From NCBI RefSeq assembly GCF_029892425.1, contig NZ_JARXWB010000026.1, forward strand, positions 1 to 64,000: 64,000 nucleotides of DNA, in the 5' to 3' direction. Under the pieces are notes generated by a model. That model searched no databases. It was given only the letters and a program-made list of their open reading frames with translations, and was not told the DNA's origin. The number at the start of each line of letters is the position of its first letter. Positions within the stretch are counted from its first letter, which is position 1. The position numbers and the translations under genes were made by a program. This stretch comes from Bradyrhizobium sp. BR13661 (GTDB lineage: Bacteria > Pseudomonadota > Alphaproteobacteria > Rhizobiales > Xanthobacteraceae). Below, in pieces: positions 25,442 through 34,881 of the stretch.

Positions 25442-25507
25442 TGTTCTTCACCGGAGAACACCGGATGTTTCGAAAACGGAACGCCCCGCTCTGTTCAACA
25501 GTGAACA
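25442..25507 (-). promoter_or_regulatory. Two TGTTC...GAACA dyads upstream of a small gene
   Basis: TGTTCT-N7-AGAACA (25442-25460) and TGTTCA-N4-TGAACA (25492-25507) are perfect hexamer inverted repeats, 50 bp apart. They lie in a gap (25290-25534) with no gene. They may be operators; no regulator is assigned. Confidence 0.35.
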
Positions 25508-25534
25508 CAGGTACACTGGGATGGCCTGCGGCCA

Positions 25535-25762
25535 CTATCCGAGGCGAGCCTCGCGCGCCGCCGCCAGTCGGTTCGCGCGCCGGTACGCCTCGATCGCTCG
25601 GTTGGCGAGCATCAGCGGCCGGCGCTCGCCGGTTCTGAGCTGCGCTTCGATCGCATCGAGAATGACGTTTGCCGAGCTGTCAGGCGGCCCGAGCTCGCCG
25701 GTCTTCTCGAGGAAGCTCCAGGCAATGAAGAATGCGCTCTCGACCGTACAGCGAATGGACAT
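25535..25762 (-). CDS. Hypothetical protein, 75 aa
   Basis: Starts at ATG 25762 (MSIRCTVESAFFIAWSFLEK). The small helical protein contains GPPDSSANVILDAIEAQLR and ends RRANRLAAAREARLG, basic and Ala/Arg-rich. No signal peptide or motif for a known enzyme. It lies 74 bp downstream of the alcohol dehydrogenase gene on the same strand, possibly cotranscribed. Longer frames through 26032 are shadows of that gene. Not recognised. Confidence 0.55.
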   Translation of the reverse strand: MSIRCTVESAFFIAWSFLEKTGELGPPDSSANVILDAIEAQLRTGERRPLMLANRAIEAYRRANRLAAAREARLG

Positions 25763-25836
25763 GCGCTGCCAACGCGGTGCGGCCGCAGCCGTTCCGTGTG
25801 CGGCGGCGAGACGTGCACCCCGCCGCCAGCCGAAAC

Positions 25837-26895
25837 TCAGTTCTTGAGCACGATGCGGCCGACCACCTTGCCGGCGCGCAATTCGTCGATCCATTTCTGG
25901 ACGTCGCCCATCGGCTCTTCGCGCATCGGCGTCGGCTTGATCTTGCCGGCGCGGGCGAGCGCCATCAACTCGTGCGCCTCCGCGAGCGTGCCGACCATGA
26001 AGCCCTCGACGGTGAGGCGCTTGTAGACCCATTGCACCATCGGCAGCGTGAACTGGCCACCCATCAGGCCGGAGACGACGACCTTGCCGCCACGGGCGGC
26101 GACGGCCACCGCGAACGCCATCGACTTCTCATTGCCGGCGAAGTCGACGACCTCGTCGAAGCCGCCGTCGGTCTCCTTCAGAATGCGCTTGATCACGTCG
26201 GGCTCGGACGGATCGTAGGCGACTGAAGCGCCGTTCTTCAGCGCGGTCTCGCGCGCGGCCGGGCTGAGATCGGCGACCGTGATCGGCTGCTTGAACATGG
26301 CTTGCGCGAACGACAGGCCCATCATGCCGACGCCGCCGAGGCCGACCAGCAAGAGATTGCGCTGGCGCGGACGGTCGACCAGGCGCTTGAGCGCGCCATA
26401 GGCGGTGACGCCCGAGCACATCAGCGTCGCGGCCTGGTTGACGGGCAGGGGATCGTAATCGAGCAGATATTTCGCGTCGGGCACCAGCACATGGGTGGCG
26501 AAGCCGCCGTCGATGGAGACGCCGAGGAAGCGCTGCCTGGCGCAGAGGTTCTCGTCGCCGTTCTTGCAGTCACGGCACTGGCCGCAGCCGATCCAGGGGA
26601 ATACCGCCTTCTTCGAACCGACCAGGCTCGCCGGCACGTCGGGGCCGACTTCGTCGACGACGCCGGCGATCTCGTGGCCGAGCGTGAAGGGCAGCGTCAT
26701 GCCGCGCGTCGTGTCCAGCTTCTTGCCGCCGCCGAGATCGGCATAGCCGTCCTGGATGTGCAGGTCGGAATGGCAGAGGCCGCAGCGCTCGATGCGCACC
26801 AGCACCTCGGCACCTTGCGGCTTGGGCGTATCGACGATGGTCTCGCACAACGGTGCATCGAACTTGACCAGCGACTGCCGACGCATCAACGCCAT
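25837..26895 (-). CDS. Zinc-dependent alcohol dehydrogenase
   Basis: 352 aa medium-chain dehydrogenase. Catalytic zinc ligands are in RCGLCHSDLH and GHEIAGVV; the structural zinc site is the four-Cys loop CGQCRDCKNGDENLC (about residues 98-112). The NAD(P)-binding fold has VGLGGVGMMGL (about residue 185) with a following acidic residue that suggests NAD. Substrate is not determined. Start at MALMRRQSLVKFD (26895), with GGAGGAAGG immediately upstream. It is 22 bp after rsmA on the same strand, so readthrough from the lpt-rsmA operon is possible. Confidence 0.9.
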   Translation of the reverse strand: MALMRRQSLVKFDAPLCETIVDTPKPQGAEVLVRIERCGLCHSDLHIQDGYADLGGGKKLDTTRGMTLPFTLGHEIAGVVDEVGPDVPASLVGSKKAVFPWIGCGQCRDCKNGDENLCARQRFLGVSIDGGFATHVLVPDAKYLLDYDPLPVNQAATLMCSGVTAYGALKRLVDRPRQRNLLLVGLGGVGMMGLSFAQAMFKQPITVADLSPAARETALKNGASVAYDPSEPDVIKRILKETDGGFDEVVDFAGNEKSMAFAVAVAARGGKVVVSGLMGGQFTLPMVQWVYKRLTVEGFMVGTLAEAHELMALARAGKIKPTPMREEPMGDVQKWIDELRAGKVVGRIVLKN

Positions 26896-26917
26896 ATTCC
26901 TTCCTCCGAAATTCTTG

Positions 26918-27775
26918 TTACTCAGCCTCGCTGCGTATATCGGCCAATTCACGCGCCATGGCAACAAAGCCTGCGATGGGGATCGTCTCCGCACGCCGCG
27001 TCGCATCGACGCCGGCGGCTTGCGCGAGCCGAGCGGGATCGACACCCAGCGATTTCAGGCTCTGCCGCAGCATTTTGCGGCGCTGCCCGAACGCTGCGGC
27101 GGCGACCTGCTCGAGCATTTTGCGATCGCAGGGCAGCGGCTCGGTGCGAGGTGTGAGGCGCACGACCGAAGAGGTGACCTTCGGCGGCGGCACGAAAGCG
27201 GACGGCGCAATATCGAACAGGATTTTCGTCTCGCAGCGCCAGTTGGCGAGCACTCCGAGACGGCCATAGGCCTCCTCGTCCTCGTGCGCGACGATGCGCT
27301 CGCCGACCTCGCGTTGAAACATCAGCACCATCATGTCGTACCAGGGCGGCCAGGGCTCGATGGTCAGCCAGTTGATCAGAAGCTGGGTCGCGATGTTGTA
27401 GGGCAGGTTGGCGACGATCTTCGCGCGCTCGCCAGCGAGCAGCGGGCGCGGGTCGAAGGTCATGGCATCGCCATGCACGATCTCGAGTCGATCAGGATAG
27501 CGCGCGGAAATATCCTGCAGGGCGGGAATGGCCCGCTCGTCATGCTCGATGGCGATGACGCGCCTGGCACCGAGTGCAAGCAGTGCGCGCGTCAGTCCGC
27601 CCGGACCGGGGCCGATCTCGACGATGGTGCTTTGGTCGAGCGGCGCGGCCGCGCGGGCGATGCGCGCGGTGAGATTGAGGTCGAGCAGAAAATTCTGGCC
27701 GAGCGATTTGCGGGCCGACAAGGCGTGCTGGCGGATGACCTCGCGAAGCGGCGGGAGGTCGTCGATCGCGCTCAT
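26918..27775 (-). CDS. rsmA: 16S rRNA dimethyladenosine transferase
   Basis: Also called KsgA; SAM-dependent dimethylation of two adjacent adenines near the 3' end of 16S rRNA. 285 aa. LSARKSLGQNFLLD is the KsgA signature. The SAM loop is EIGPGPGGLTRALLALG (about residue 53), and NLPYNIATQLL is the N-[LI]-P-[YF] catalytic motif. Start ATG (27773-27775) overlaps the pdxA stop (TGATG). Last gene of lptF-lptG-lptD-surA-pdxA-rsmA, the conserved order. Confidence 0.97.
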   Translation of the reverse strand: MSAIDDLPPLREVIRQHALSARKSLGQNFLLDLNLTARIARAAAPLDQSTIVEIGPGPGGLTRALLALGARRVIAIEHDERAIPALQDISARYPDRLEIVHGDAMTFDPRPLLAGERAKIVANLPYNIATQLLINWLTIEPWPPWYDMMVLMFQREVGERIVAHEDEEAYGRLGVLANWRCETKILFDIAPSAFVPPPKVTSSVVRLTPRTEPLPCDRKMLEQVAAAAFGQRRKMLRQSLKSLGVDPARLAQAAGVDATRRAETIPIAGFVAMARELADIRSEAE

Positions 27776-28785
27776 CAGGTATTTACAGCCGCCATGCGGC
27801 TGGCAAGCTTGAGCGCCGCGATCAGGCTCGCCGGGTTCGCCTTCCCGGTCCCTGCGATATCGAAGGCGGTGCCGTGATCGGGCGAGGTGCGGATGAAGGG
27901 CAGGCCGAGCGTGACGTTGACGGCATCGTCGAAAGCGACCGTCTTGATCGGGATCAGCGCCTGGTCGTGATACATGCATACCGCGCAGTCATAGGTGTTG
28001 CGCGCGGCTTCGTGGAACATGGTGTCGGCGGGCAGCGGTCCCCTGGCGTCGATGCCGTCGTTGCGCAGGACCTTGAGCGCCGGCGTGATCACGGTCTGCT
28101 CTTCATGACCGAGCGAGCCGTCCTCGCCGGCATGCGGATTGAGACCGGAAATTGCGATGCGCGGCCGCGCAATGCCGAAACGGGATTTGAGCTCGGCCGC
28201 AACGATGCGCACGGTCGAGACGATGAGGTCGCTCGTGAGCTGGGTCAGCGCATCGCGCAGGGACACGTGGATGGTCACCGGCACCACGGCAAGCCGCGGT
28301 GACCACAGCATCATCACGGGCTGCGGCACGTGGCCGTCGATGCCTGCGAGCTCGGCGAGGAATTCGGTGTGGCCGGGATGGCGGAAGCCGGCACGGTAGA
28401 GCACGCTCTTGGCAATCGGGTTGGTGACGACGGCGCTGGCGCGCCCCTCACGAACGTCTGCGACCGCCTGGCGGATCGAGGCGAGCGCGGCCGGAGCGCT
28501 CGATACGTCGGGCTTGCCGGGCCCGGCGGTGGCACGCTCTCCGGTCGCAACCACGGGCAGGGCCTCGGCAAAGGAATTTGCGGCCTCGCCCGGGCTCACT
28601 GCAGCGATGCTGATCCCGGCGCCGAGCGTGCTGGCGCGCTGTGCGATGAGCGCTTCGTCGCCAAGCAAATAGAAAGCGGGAAGGCCCAGCTCGCGGCGCC
28701 TGAGCCAGGCTGCGATGGCGATGTCGGGGCCGATGCCGGCGGGCTCTCCGAGCGTGAGTGCGAGGGGCTTTGCGGGAGCGGCCAT
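27775..28785 (-). CDS. pdxA: 4-hydroxythreonine-4-phosphate dehydrogenase
   Basis: NAD-dependent oxidation in pyridoxal 5'-phosphate synthesis. 336 aa. Recognised by LALTLGEPAGIGPDIAI at the N-terminus, FRHPGHTEFLAELAG with metal-binding His, GLNPHAGEDGSLGHEE, and YHDQALIPIKTVAFDDAVNV with the third metal His. Start ATG (28785-28783) overlaps the surA stop (TGATG), and its own stop overlaps rsmA; tight translational coupling. Confidence 0.97.
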   Translation of the reverse strand: MAAPAKPLALTLGEPAGIGPDIAIAAWLRRRELGLPAFYLLGDEALIAQRASTLGAGISIAAVSPGEAANSFAEALPVVATGERATAGPGKPDVSSAPAALASIRQAVADVREGRASAVVTNPIAKSVLYRAGFRHPGHTEFLAELAGIDGHVPQPVMMLWSPRLAVVPVTIHVSLRDALTQLTSDLIVSTVRIVAAELKSRFGIARPRIAISGLNPHAGEDGSLGHEEQTVITPALKVLRNDGIDARGPLPADTMFHEAARNTYDCAVCMYHDQALIPIKTVAFDDAVNVTLGLPFIRTSPDHGTAFDIAGTGKANPASLIAALKLASRMAAVNT

Positions 28786-29741
28786 CAGCGGTTGCGATAT
28801 TCGATCATCGCCGCTTTGCGGAGCTCGTCGAGATAGGCCTTCTGGGCCTTCTCGTACTTCTCCACATACATCTTCTGCTGAATCTCGCGCTTCTTCGGCG
28901 TGTCGATCGTGGTCGGCTTGCGCGAGCACAGCACCACCATCTCGATCCCCGCCTTGGTCACCTCGGGCGCGGTCATATGACCGATCGGGGTGTCGTCGAG
29001 CACCTTGCGCAGCGCCTCCGGAAGGTCCGAGGTCGTCTTGGTGACACTCTCGCGGACGGTGGCGTTCGGGGTCGACAGGAACAGCGAACTGGCTTCCTCG
29101 CAGCTGGCGACGCGCGCGCGATATTGCTCTGCTTCCTTCATCCGCGTCTCCTGGAACGCCGCAGACGAGCCGCGTGGCACAATCAGCACGATCGGCTGCA
29201 TCTTGTATTCGGTGCCCTCGATCTGGAGCTTCTCGGTGCCGCCCTCCCGCACCTTGTCGGCGACTTCCTTTTCGCCGACGATCAGCTTCTCCTTGAAACG
29301 GCCGCGCACGAGACTGGTCCAGACCATCTCGGACTTCATGCGGTTCTTGAGGGTTTCCGGGCGCACGCCCTTGACCTCAAGTGACTTGGTCAGCATCTCC
29401 GGCGAGATGCGCATGCGCTGCGCCATGCCGTCGTAGGACTGGTTGACGTCGGAAACGCCGGGATCGACACCGTATTTCTTGCCTTCCTTCAGCTTGATCT
29501 TGTCGTCGATCAGCGTGTTGATGACGTCCTGACGGCTCGGCGTCTTCTGCGTCGTCAGCTGCTCGAGCTTGGAGCGCTGCTCGATGTCGAAATCGGTGAT
29601 GGGATCGCCGTTGACCATGACGACGATGTTCTGTGCCCGCGCCGGCGTGCCGGCGAGGGTCAGCGTAGCGCCCAGCACGGTCCCCAGGACGAGAAGAAGG
29701 CGAAAGGCGGGCATTGAGGTCGTCATCGTTGTCGCTCGCAT
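28785..29741 (-). CDS. surA: SurA-like periplasmic chaperone
   Basis: 318 aa. Signal peptide (FRLLLVLGTVLGATLTLAGT, cut after PARAQ). The SurA N-terminal chaperone domain begins IVVMVNGDPITDFDIEQR and includes LIDDKIKLKEGKKYGVDPG. The C-terminal half lacks an obvious full parvulin rotamase motif, so chaperone activity without strong prolyl isomerase activity is inferred. It would escort outer-membrane proteins such as LptD. Start uncertain: MTTSMPAF (29726) is an alternative. It lies 55 bp after lptD. Confidence 0.85.
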   Translation of the reverse strand: MRATTMTTSMPAFRLLLVLGTVLGATLTLAGTPARAQNIVVMVNGDPITDFDIEQRSKLEQLTTQKTPSRQDVINTLIDDKIKLKEGKKYGVDPGVSDVNQSYDGMAQRMRISPEMLTKSLEVKGVRPETLKNRMKSEMVWTSLVRGRFKEKLIVGEKEVADKVREGGTEKLQIEGTEYKMQPIVLIVPRGSSAAFQETRMKEAEQYRARVASCEEASSLFLSTPNATVRESVTKTTSDLPEALRKVLDDTPIGHMTAPEVTKAGIEMVVLCSRKPTTIDTPKKREIQQKMYVEKYEKAQKAYLDELRKAAMIEYRNR

Positions 29742-29795
29742 GTCAGCCGAGATGATCCTGCGATCGGGAACAGGCGGCCGGCATTTTGGACGGGT

Positions 29796-32279
29796 TTACT
29801 GGATGCCGGAACTGCTGCTTCCCGTCGAGGTCGCCAGCGTGCGCAAGCCGATCTGGAACATGAACGCATGGCTCAGCACGGGCGGCGCGGTGCCGGCGGA
29901 ATAGCTGTAGGAAGTCACGTAGTTCGCCGCCAGCACGAAGCAATCGTCGACATAGCCGGCGCCGAGCACATATTGGTTGATCTTGTTGGCCTCGAGGTCC
30001 CAGCGCGCCGAGCCCGTCACCACCCAGTTGGTCGCGACCTTGATCGAGCCCGAGGTCAGGATGCCCGCGCGGCGGGTCAGATAGCCGAGTTCCGGTTGCG
30101 GCGCGTAATTGCCGTACATCATGCTGACCGACCAGCGATTGAAGTTGGCGCGGCCTTCCGCCTCGAAGCGCTGGATGTTCCAGGTCTGCTCGTCCATGCG
30201 GGAGCGGGCACTGAACGTGTAGGTGCTGTTGGGCGAGTAGCTGGCGCTCGCCACGTAGTCCGAGCGCGGCTTGTCGAGGCCGGAATTGATGCCGGTATTG
30301 ATGGAGTCCTGCACCGCGAAGGAGTTCATGCCGAACAGCTGGTAGGACTGGCCGAACAGGACCTTGACGGCGCCGCCCCTGTCGAACTGCGTGGTCGACT
30401 GCACGCCGACATTGGCGCGGCCGCCGCCTTCGACGCGGTCATAGCCGGAGAACTTGTCGACGCTGAACAGGTTCGAGGCGTCGAACACCATGCTCTGCGC
30501 ATCCTCGTTCGGAAGCTTGCCGGCATAGGTTTCGTTCGGGCGAATGATGACCTGCGCGATCGGCTCGACCGTGGTCGAGCCCCAGGGCTGAATGTTGATG
30601 AAGGGATAGCGGTATTCGAGGCCGACGGTCGGCATCAGGCGGAACGCCTGGGTGTTGCCGACGGGCAGGTAGTTCGACACGCCTGGCTGGTTGGAGACGT
30701 CGGAGTTGATCGCGTCGGCGCGCAGGATCGCGAACGGCGTCCAGATCTCACCGAACGGATCGGTGAAGGACTTGCGCCACTGCGCCTCCGCCGTCAGTCG
30801 GGTGTAGGTGCCGGGGAAGCCGCGCAGCAGGCACTGCGTGGGCGTGCGCGCGAGCGGATCGGCCGAGGTCGTCGTGCACAGGCCGTTGGTGTTGGCCGCC
30901 GTCGTGATCGGGTCGAACACCGCGTCGTTACGCGTCAGATTGACGAAGTTGGTCTTGTAGGAGAACTCGCCGCCGAAGACCGGATAGTTGAGCACGTTCG
31001 AGTAATCGATCACGGGATAGACGACCGGGACCTGCTGCTGGTTGCCCGAGTAGCTCAGCCAGTACATCGTCCGCGCATCGAAGAAGCTGCGATTGCCGAC
31101 GCCGGTCAGATACAGCTGCGACAACGCGTCGGTCGGCAGGTACAGGAACGAGCCCAGCGGATCGCGGTATTGCGACAAGCGATAGTCCGAGAAGAAGTAG
31201 TAGTCGGACATGACGACGCCGTCCCAGCCCCAGACCCACTTGTCGTTCAGCGCGAACTGACCCTTGGTGTCGACGGCGCCGCGGAACTGACGGTCGCCGG
31301 GTTGGCCGGCGAGCGCGCCGGGGTTGAGCTGGTCGATGCCGTAGACTCGGATCTGATACGCGCCGTCCAGCAGGCGCTGCCGGAACTCGCCCTGGAACAG
31401 CACGCCCTGCCTGGAGGTGATGCGCGGATTGAAGGTTGCGTCCATGTCGGGCGCGATCGCCCAGTAGAACGGAACTTCGACGCCGTAGCCGAACGGCGAG
31501 TTCGACGTGAAGCCCGGCATCAGGAAGCCGGTCTTGCGCTTCACGGTCGGGTCGGGTGTCGAGAAATAGGGCATGTAGGCGATCGGCACGCCGAAGAATT
31601 CGAGCTGCGCCGTCTCGAAATACAGCATCTTCTCCTGCTGGTCGTGGATGATGCGGGCACCCTTGACCTGCCAGAGCGGTGGCTTCTTCGGATCGTCCTT
31701 ACATGGCGCGCAGGCCGTGTAGACGCCGTTCTCGAACACCGTGTAGTTGCCGTTCGAGCGGTCGGAGCGGGTCGCGGCCATGCGGGTCTGGTCGGCGGTG
31801 TCCACGCGCAGCGAATCGACGAAGCCGTCGCGGTAGTCGTCGGAGAGATCCAGGATCTCGGCATAGGTGATCTTGCCGTCGGTATCCGTCATGCGGATGT
31901 TGCCCTCGGCATGCAGCCGCTTGGTCTTCTGGTCGTAGATGACCCTGTCGGCCTCGACGCTGGTGCCGTTGTAGAACAGCTGAACGTTGCCGACCGCCGA
32001 GACGCGCGAATTGTTGTAGTCGTAATCGACCTCGGTCGCCTGCACGAGCATCTGCCCGTCATTGGCGGCCTTCGGCGGCTTCGGACGCGGCGGCAGCGGA
32101 TTGTAGGTGAAGCTCTGCGCAGCGGCCGGCGCCACCGTGGCAAGATCCATCATTCCGGCGAGCGATACGGTCGCGACGAGGGCGAGCAGGAGCCTGCGCA
32201 CAGACAAGCCGTATCCGTTCGCGCGCACGAGGGTGCGCAACGCCAATCCAGACACGGGTCCTCTGCGGACGGCAGTCAC
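29796..32279 (-). CDS. lptD: LPS-assembly protein LptD
   Basis: Outer-membrane barrel that inserts lipopolysaccharide in the outer leaflet. 827 aa if started at the GTG at 32279, which overlaps the lptG stop (TAGTG); an in-frame GTG at 32255 is also possible. A signal peptide region (LLLALVATVSLAGMMDLATV) ends near AAAQS. The OstA-like N-domain has YNNSRVSAVGNVQLFYNG and TKRLHAEGNIRM. The rest is the barrel, with many aromatic-ended strands. Cysteines for disulfides are present (TACAPCKDD; YVDDCFVLA). It ends SSSSGIQ. Confidence 0.95.
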   Translation of the reverse strand: MTAVRRGPVSGLALRTLVRANGYGLSVRRLLLALVATVSLAGMMDLATVAPAAAQSFTYNPLPPRPKPPKAANDGQMLVQATEVDYDYNNSRVSAVGNVQLFYNGTSVEADRVIYDQKTKRLHAEGNIRMTDTDGKITYAEILDLSDDYRDGFVDSLRVDTADQTRMAATRSDRSNGNYTVFENGVYTACAPCKDDPKKPPLWQVKGARIIHDQQEKMLYFETAQLEFFGVPIAYMPYFSTPDPTVKRKTGFLMPGFTSNSPFGYGVEVPFYWAIAPDMDATFNPRITSRQGVLFQGEFRQRLLDGAYQIRVYGIDQLNPGALAGQPGDRQFRGAVDTKGQFALNDKWVWGWDGVVMSDYYFFSDYRLSQYRDPLGSFLYLPTDALSQLYLTGVGNRSFFDARTMYWLSYSGNQQQVPVVYPVIDYSNVLNYPVFGGEFSYKTNFVNLTRNDAVFDPITTAANTNGLCTTTSADPLARTPTQCLLRGFPGTYTRLTAEAQWRKSFTDPFGEIWTPFAILRADAINSDVSNQPGVSNYLPVGNTQAFRLMPTVGLEYRYPFINIQPWGSTTVEPIAQVIIRPNETYAGKLPNEDAQSMVFDASNLFSVDKFSGYDRVEGGGRANVGVQSTTQFDRGGAVKVLFGQSYQLFGMNSFAVQDSINTGINSGLDKPRSDYVASASYSPNSTYTFSARSRMDEQTWNIQRFEAEGRANFNRWSVSMMYGNYAPQPELGYLTRRAGILTSGSIKVATNWVVTGSARWDLEANKINQYVLGAGYVDDCFVLAANYVTSYSYSAGTAPPVLSHAFMFQIGLRTLATSTGSSSSGIQ

Positions 32280-33376
32280 TAACCGTCCTCCTGATACAGC
32301 AAGGCCAAGAATCCGGTGAGGCCGCCCACCACCACGGGCAACCACGCCGCAGCGATCGGATGCATCAACTCAGCCTTGCTCAAGTCTTCAGTCACTTTCG
32401 ACAAAACGTAGAGCAGAAAGCCTGCGCCCACGCCACTCAAAACCATCTTCTGTACGCCGCCCATCCGGAAGAAGCGCAGCGACACGGAGGCCGCGAGCAT
32501 CACCATGGCGGCGAGCAAAAACGGCTGTGCCAGCAGCTTGTGATACTGGAGTCGATATCCGGCTGTCGCGAACCCTGAGCTCTCGGATGAGCTGATGTAG
32601 CCCGGTAGTTGCCAAAAGGACACAGTCTCGGGTGTGGAAAAGCTGTTCCTGACCTGCGCCTCGGTCAGCGTCGTCGGAATCTCAAGGCTGGCCTGATCGA
32701 CCGGGGGCGAGTCGAGTGTGTAGCGGCGCACGCCCTTGAACAGCCAATGACCGGATTCGAGCGTCGCCTCGCGCGCCTCGACCCGCTCCTTGAAATGCTG
32801 CTGTGTGTCAAACCGGAACAGCGTGAGGCCGGTCAGCCGCACACCCTGCTGCTCGCTGCGCGCCGCGTTGATGATGGTCTGGCCGTCGCTGGTGACCTGG
32901 TTGAGCCAGAAGCCGGAGGCATCCTGGATGCCGCCACCGGGCGCCGAGCCGAACAGCTCGGCTTCCATGCGCTTGGAGAGCTCACGCAGGTTCGCCGACG
33001 TCGGATTGTAGGCGACGGTGGCGATCACGCCGATCAGCAGCGCGCTGCCGAGCGCCGGCGCCACGATTTGCCAGGCCGAGATGCCGGCGGCGCGAGCGAC
33101 CACGAGCTCGAGCCGGCGAGAGAGGTCGAGGTAGCAGATCATGGCGCCGATCAGCATGCAGAACGGCGTCAGCTTTTCCAGCAGCTGCGGCACCCTGAAC
33201 AGCGACGTCTCGGCCACCATGATCGCGGAGGCGGATGCGAGCCCCGAGGTCTTGCGCACCATCTCGATGTAGTCGACGAGCACCAGCAGCAGGAAAATGC
33301 TTGCGAACACGCCGAGTGCGGCGACCACGAAGCGGCCGGCGAAATAGCGCCCGAGCGTGTTGGTGAGCATGCTCAT
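32279..33376 (-). CDS. lptG: LPS export permease LptG
   Basis: Inner-membrane component of the LptBFG ABC exporter that pulls LPS to the periplasmic bridge. 365 aa. Six transmembrane helices in a 3+3 layout flank a periplasmic beta-jellyroll: the first is VAALGVFASIFLLLVLVDYI and the last group includes MVLSGVGAGFLLYVLSKVTE. Start MSMLTNTLGRYFAGRF at 33376 overlaps the lptF stop by four bases (ATGA). The stop overlaps the lptD start. Partner LptF is encoded just upstream; LptB is not in this window. Confidence 0.95.
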   Translation of the reverse strand: MSMLTNTLGRYFAGRFVVAALGVFASIFLLLVLVDYIEMVRKTSGLASASAIMVAETSLFRVPQLLEKLTPFCMLIGAMICYLDLSRRLELVVARAAGISAWQIVAPALGSALLIGVIATVAYNPTSANLRELSKRMEAELFGSAPGGGIQDASGFWLNQVTSDGQTIINAARSEQQGVRLTGLTLFRFDTQQHFKERVEAREATLESGHWLFKGVRRYTLDSPPVDQASLEIPTTLTEAQVRNSFSTPETVSFWQLPGYISSSESSGFATAGYRLQYHKLLAQPFLLAAMVMLAASVSLRFFRMGGVQKMVLSGVGAGFLLYVLSKVTEDLSKAELMHPIAAAWLPVVVGGLTGFLALLYQEDG

Positions 33377-34542
33377 GCGACGGCCGGCCGTCCGAACAGC
33401 CGCGCGATACGCGCGTTCGATTTGTTGATGGCCTCCATCAGGCCGGGCGGCGGCTCGACCACGATGCCGCCGATGATCATCCACAGCCCGACGCCGATGG
33501 CACCTAACACCATCACGTATTGAACGAGCACCGCGCCCGGCGATTTCACCGCCATGACCGAGCAGGCAAAGCCCGCCATGCGCAGGCCGAATACGGCGAG
33601 GATCGAGGAGCCGATCGAGAAATTGCGGCTCTGGCGCGTGGTGCGGGGGGCGCCGAGGAAGGCGAAGGTCAGCACGGCGAAGGCGAAGGGATAGATCGGC
33701 GCCAGCAGGCTGTCATGCAAAGCCGAACGGAACTGGCCGGGGATCTGCTTGTAAACGGGATCGTCCTCGGACGGCGAGAACAGCTCCCACAGATAGCGTT
33801 CGCGAATGCCGAGGGTGACGTCATGGCCCTGGTTGCCGAACTTCGACATGTCGAAGGCGTTGCTGGCGAATGTCACCAGCGCAGGATCCCGCTTGCCGAC
33901 TTCGAAACGCTCCAGATTGCCGTCCCTCAGCACCAGGAACGTTCCGTTCTCGTTCTTCACGACATCGCCGTGCTCGGCGACGATCGAGACGCGCTCGTTC
34001 GGATCGCGGCGGTCGTCGATGAAGATGCCGGCGAGCAGGCCGCCGGGCAGCCGCTCGCGGATCCGGATCGTGAGATTCTTGTCGAGTTGGGCGAAGCGGC
34101 CGGGCTGCAGGATGTTGGTGAGCACGTCGGCGGTGATCTCGGCGTCCCATTGCTTGATCCGCCGCATGCCGTCGGGCGCGAGATAGGCGGCGATGAAGGC
34201 GACCAGCAGTGCCACCACGCAGGTCGCGTAGAAGAACGGATAGAACAGCCGGAACGGCGAGAAGCCGGCGGCATTCATCACGATGATCTCGGAATCGGTC
34301 GCGAGCTTGTTCAGCGTGTGCGAGATCGCGATCATCAGCGCGATCGGCGAGATGATCAGCACCAGCGCCGGGATGACGAGGCTGGTGATGCCGAGGAAGG
34401 TCATGATGGTCTGACCCTGGCTTGTCATCAGGTCGATGCCGCGCAACGCCTGCGTAATCCAGATCACGCCGGTGAGGCTGACCAGGACGAGCGCAAACGA
34501 CGCCAGCGTCGTGCGGAAAATATACCTGTCGATTGACCCCAT
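33373..34542 (-). CDS. lptF: LPS export permease LptF
   Basis: 389 aa partner of LptG. It starts MGSIDRYIFRTTLASFALVL and has three N-terminal helices, LATDSEIIVMNAAGFSP as the coupling region contacting the LptB ATPase, a periplasmic domain, and three C-terminal helices. First gene of the six-gene minus-strand operon ending at rsmA. Divergent from pepA across a 339-bp gap that must hold both promoters; no convincing minus-strand boxes were found there. Confidence 0.95.
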   Translation of the reverse strand: MGSIDRYIFRTTLASFALVLVSLTGVIWITQALRGIDLMTSQGQTIMTFLGITSLVIPALVLIISPIALMIAISHTLNKLATDSEIIVMNAAGFSPFRLFYPFFYATCVVALLVAFIAAYLAPDGMRRIKQWDAEITADVLTNILQPGRFAQLDKNLTIRIRERLPGGLLAGIFIDDRRDPNERVSIVAEHGDVVKNENGTFLVLRDGNLERFEVGKRDPALVTFASNAFDMSKFGNQGHDVTLGIRERYLWELFSPSEDDPVYKQIPGQFRSALHDSLLAPIYPFAFAVLTFAFLGAPRTTRQSRNFSIGSSILAVFGLRMAGFACSVMAVKSPGAVLVQYVMVLGAIGVGLWMIIGGIVVEPPPGLMEAINKSNARIARLFGRPAVA

Positions 34543-34762
34543 GCGCTACCGCACGAATCCCACCAAGTCCCCAACGCGCACCGGAATTCGGGCTGTCCGA
34601 CCAATCCCCAGACAGGGATCCCCAAGGCCGGCCAATCACCTCATCCGGAGGCTCACTCTCTCACTACCATCCCTTTGATCCGTCAACAAAATGGCCGACC
34701 CATGGCACCCTCTTTATATGGTTAATATTTCCCTCGATGTGGCGTCCCGGCCACGGGCGTGC

Positions 34763-34792
34763 TTGGCATCGACCGCGCTTCTCGCCCATAGT
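34763..34792 (+). promoter_or_regulatory. Candidate promoter of pepA
   Basis: TTGGCA (34763-34768) and CATAGT (34787-34792) are spaced 18 bp, about 90 bp before the pepA start. Other parts of the 34543-34881 gap (AT-rich TTTATATGGTTAATATTT near 34712) may serve either gene. Confidence 0.35.
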
Positions 34793-34881
34793 GGGAGAGA
34801 GACGAGTGAATCGCCGTTCAGCTCGGGCCCCGGCCGCATCAGTTGATAGGCAAAAAGCCTCATGTTTTTAAGGAGTTACCC

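Noticed and set aside
29868..32282. 804-codon plus-strand frame opposite lptD
   Set aside because: Long shadow frame due to GC-rich codon bias; lptD on the other strand is clearly real.
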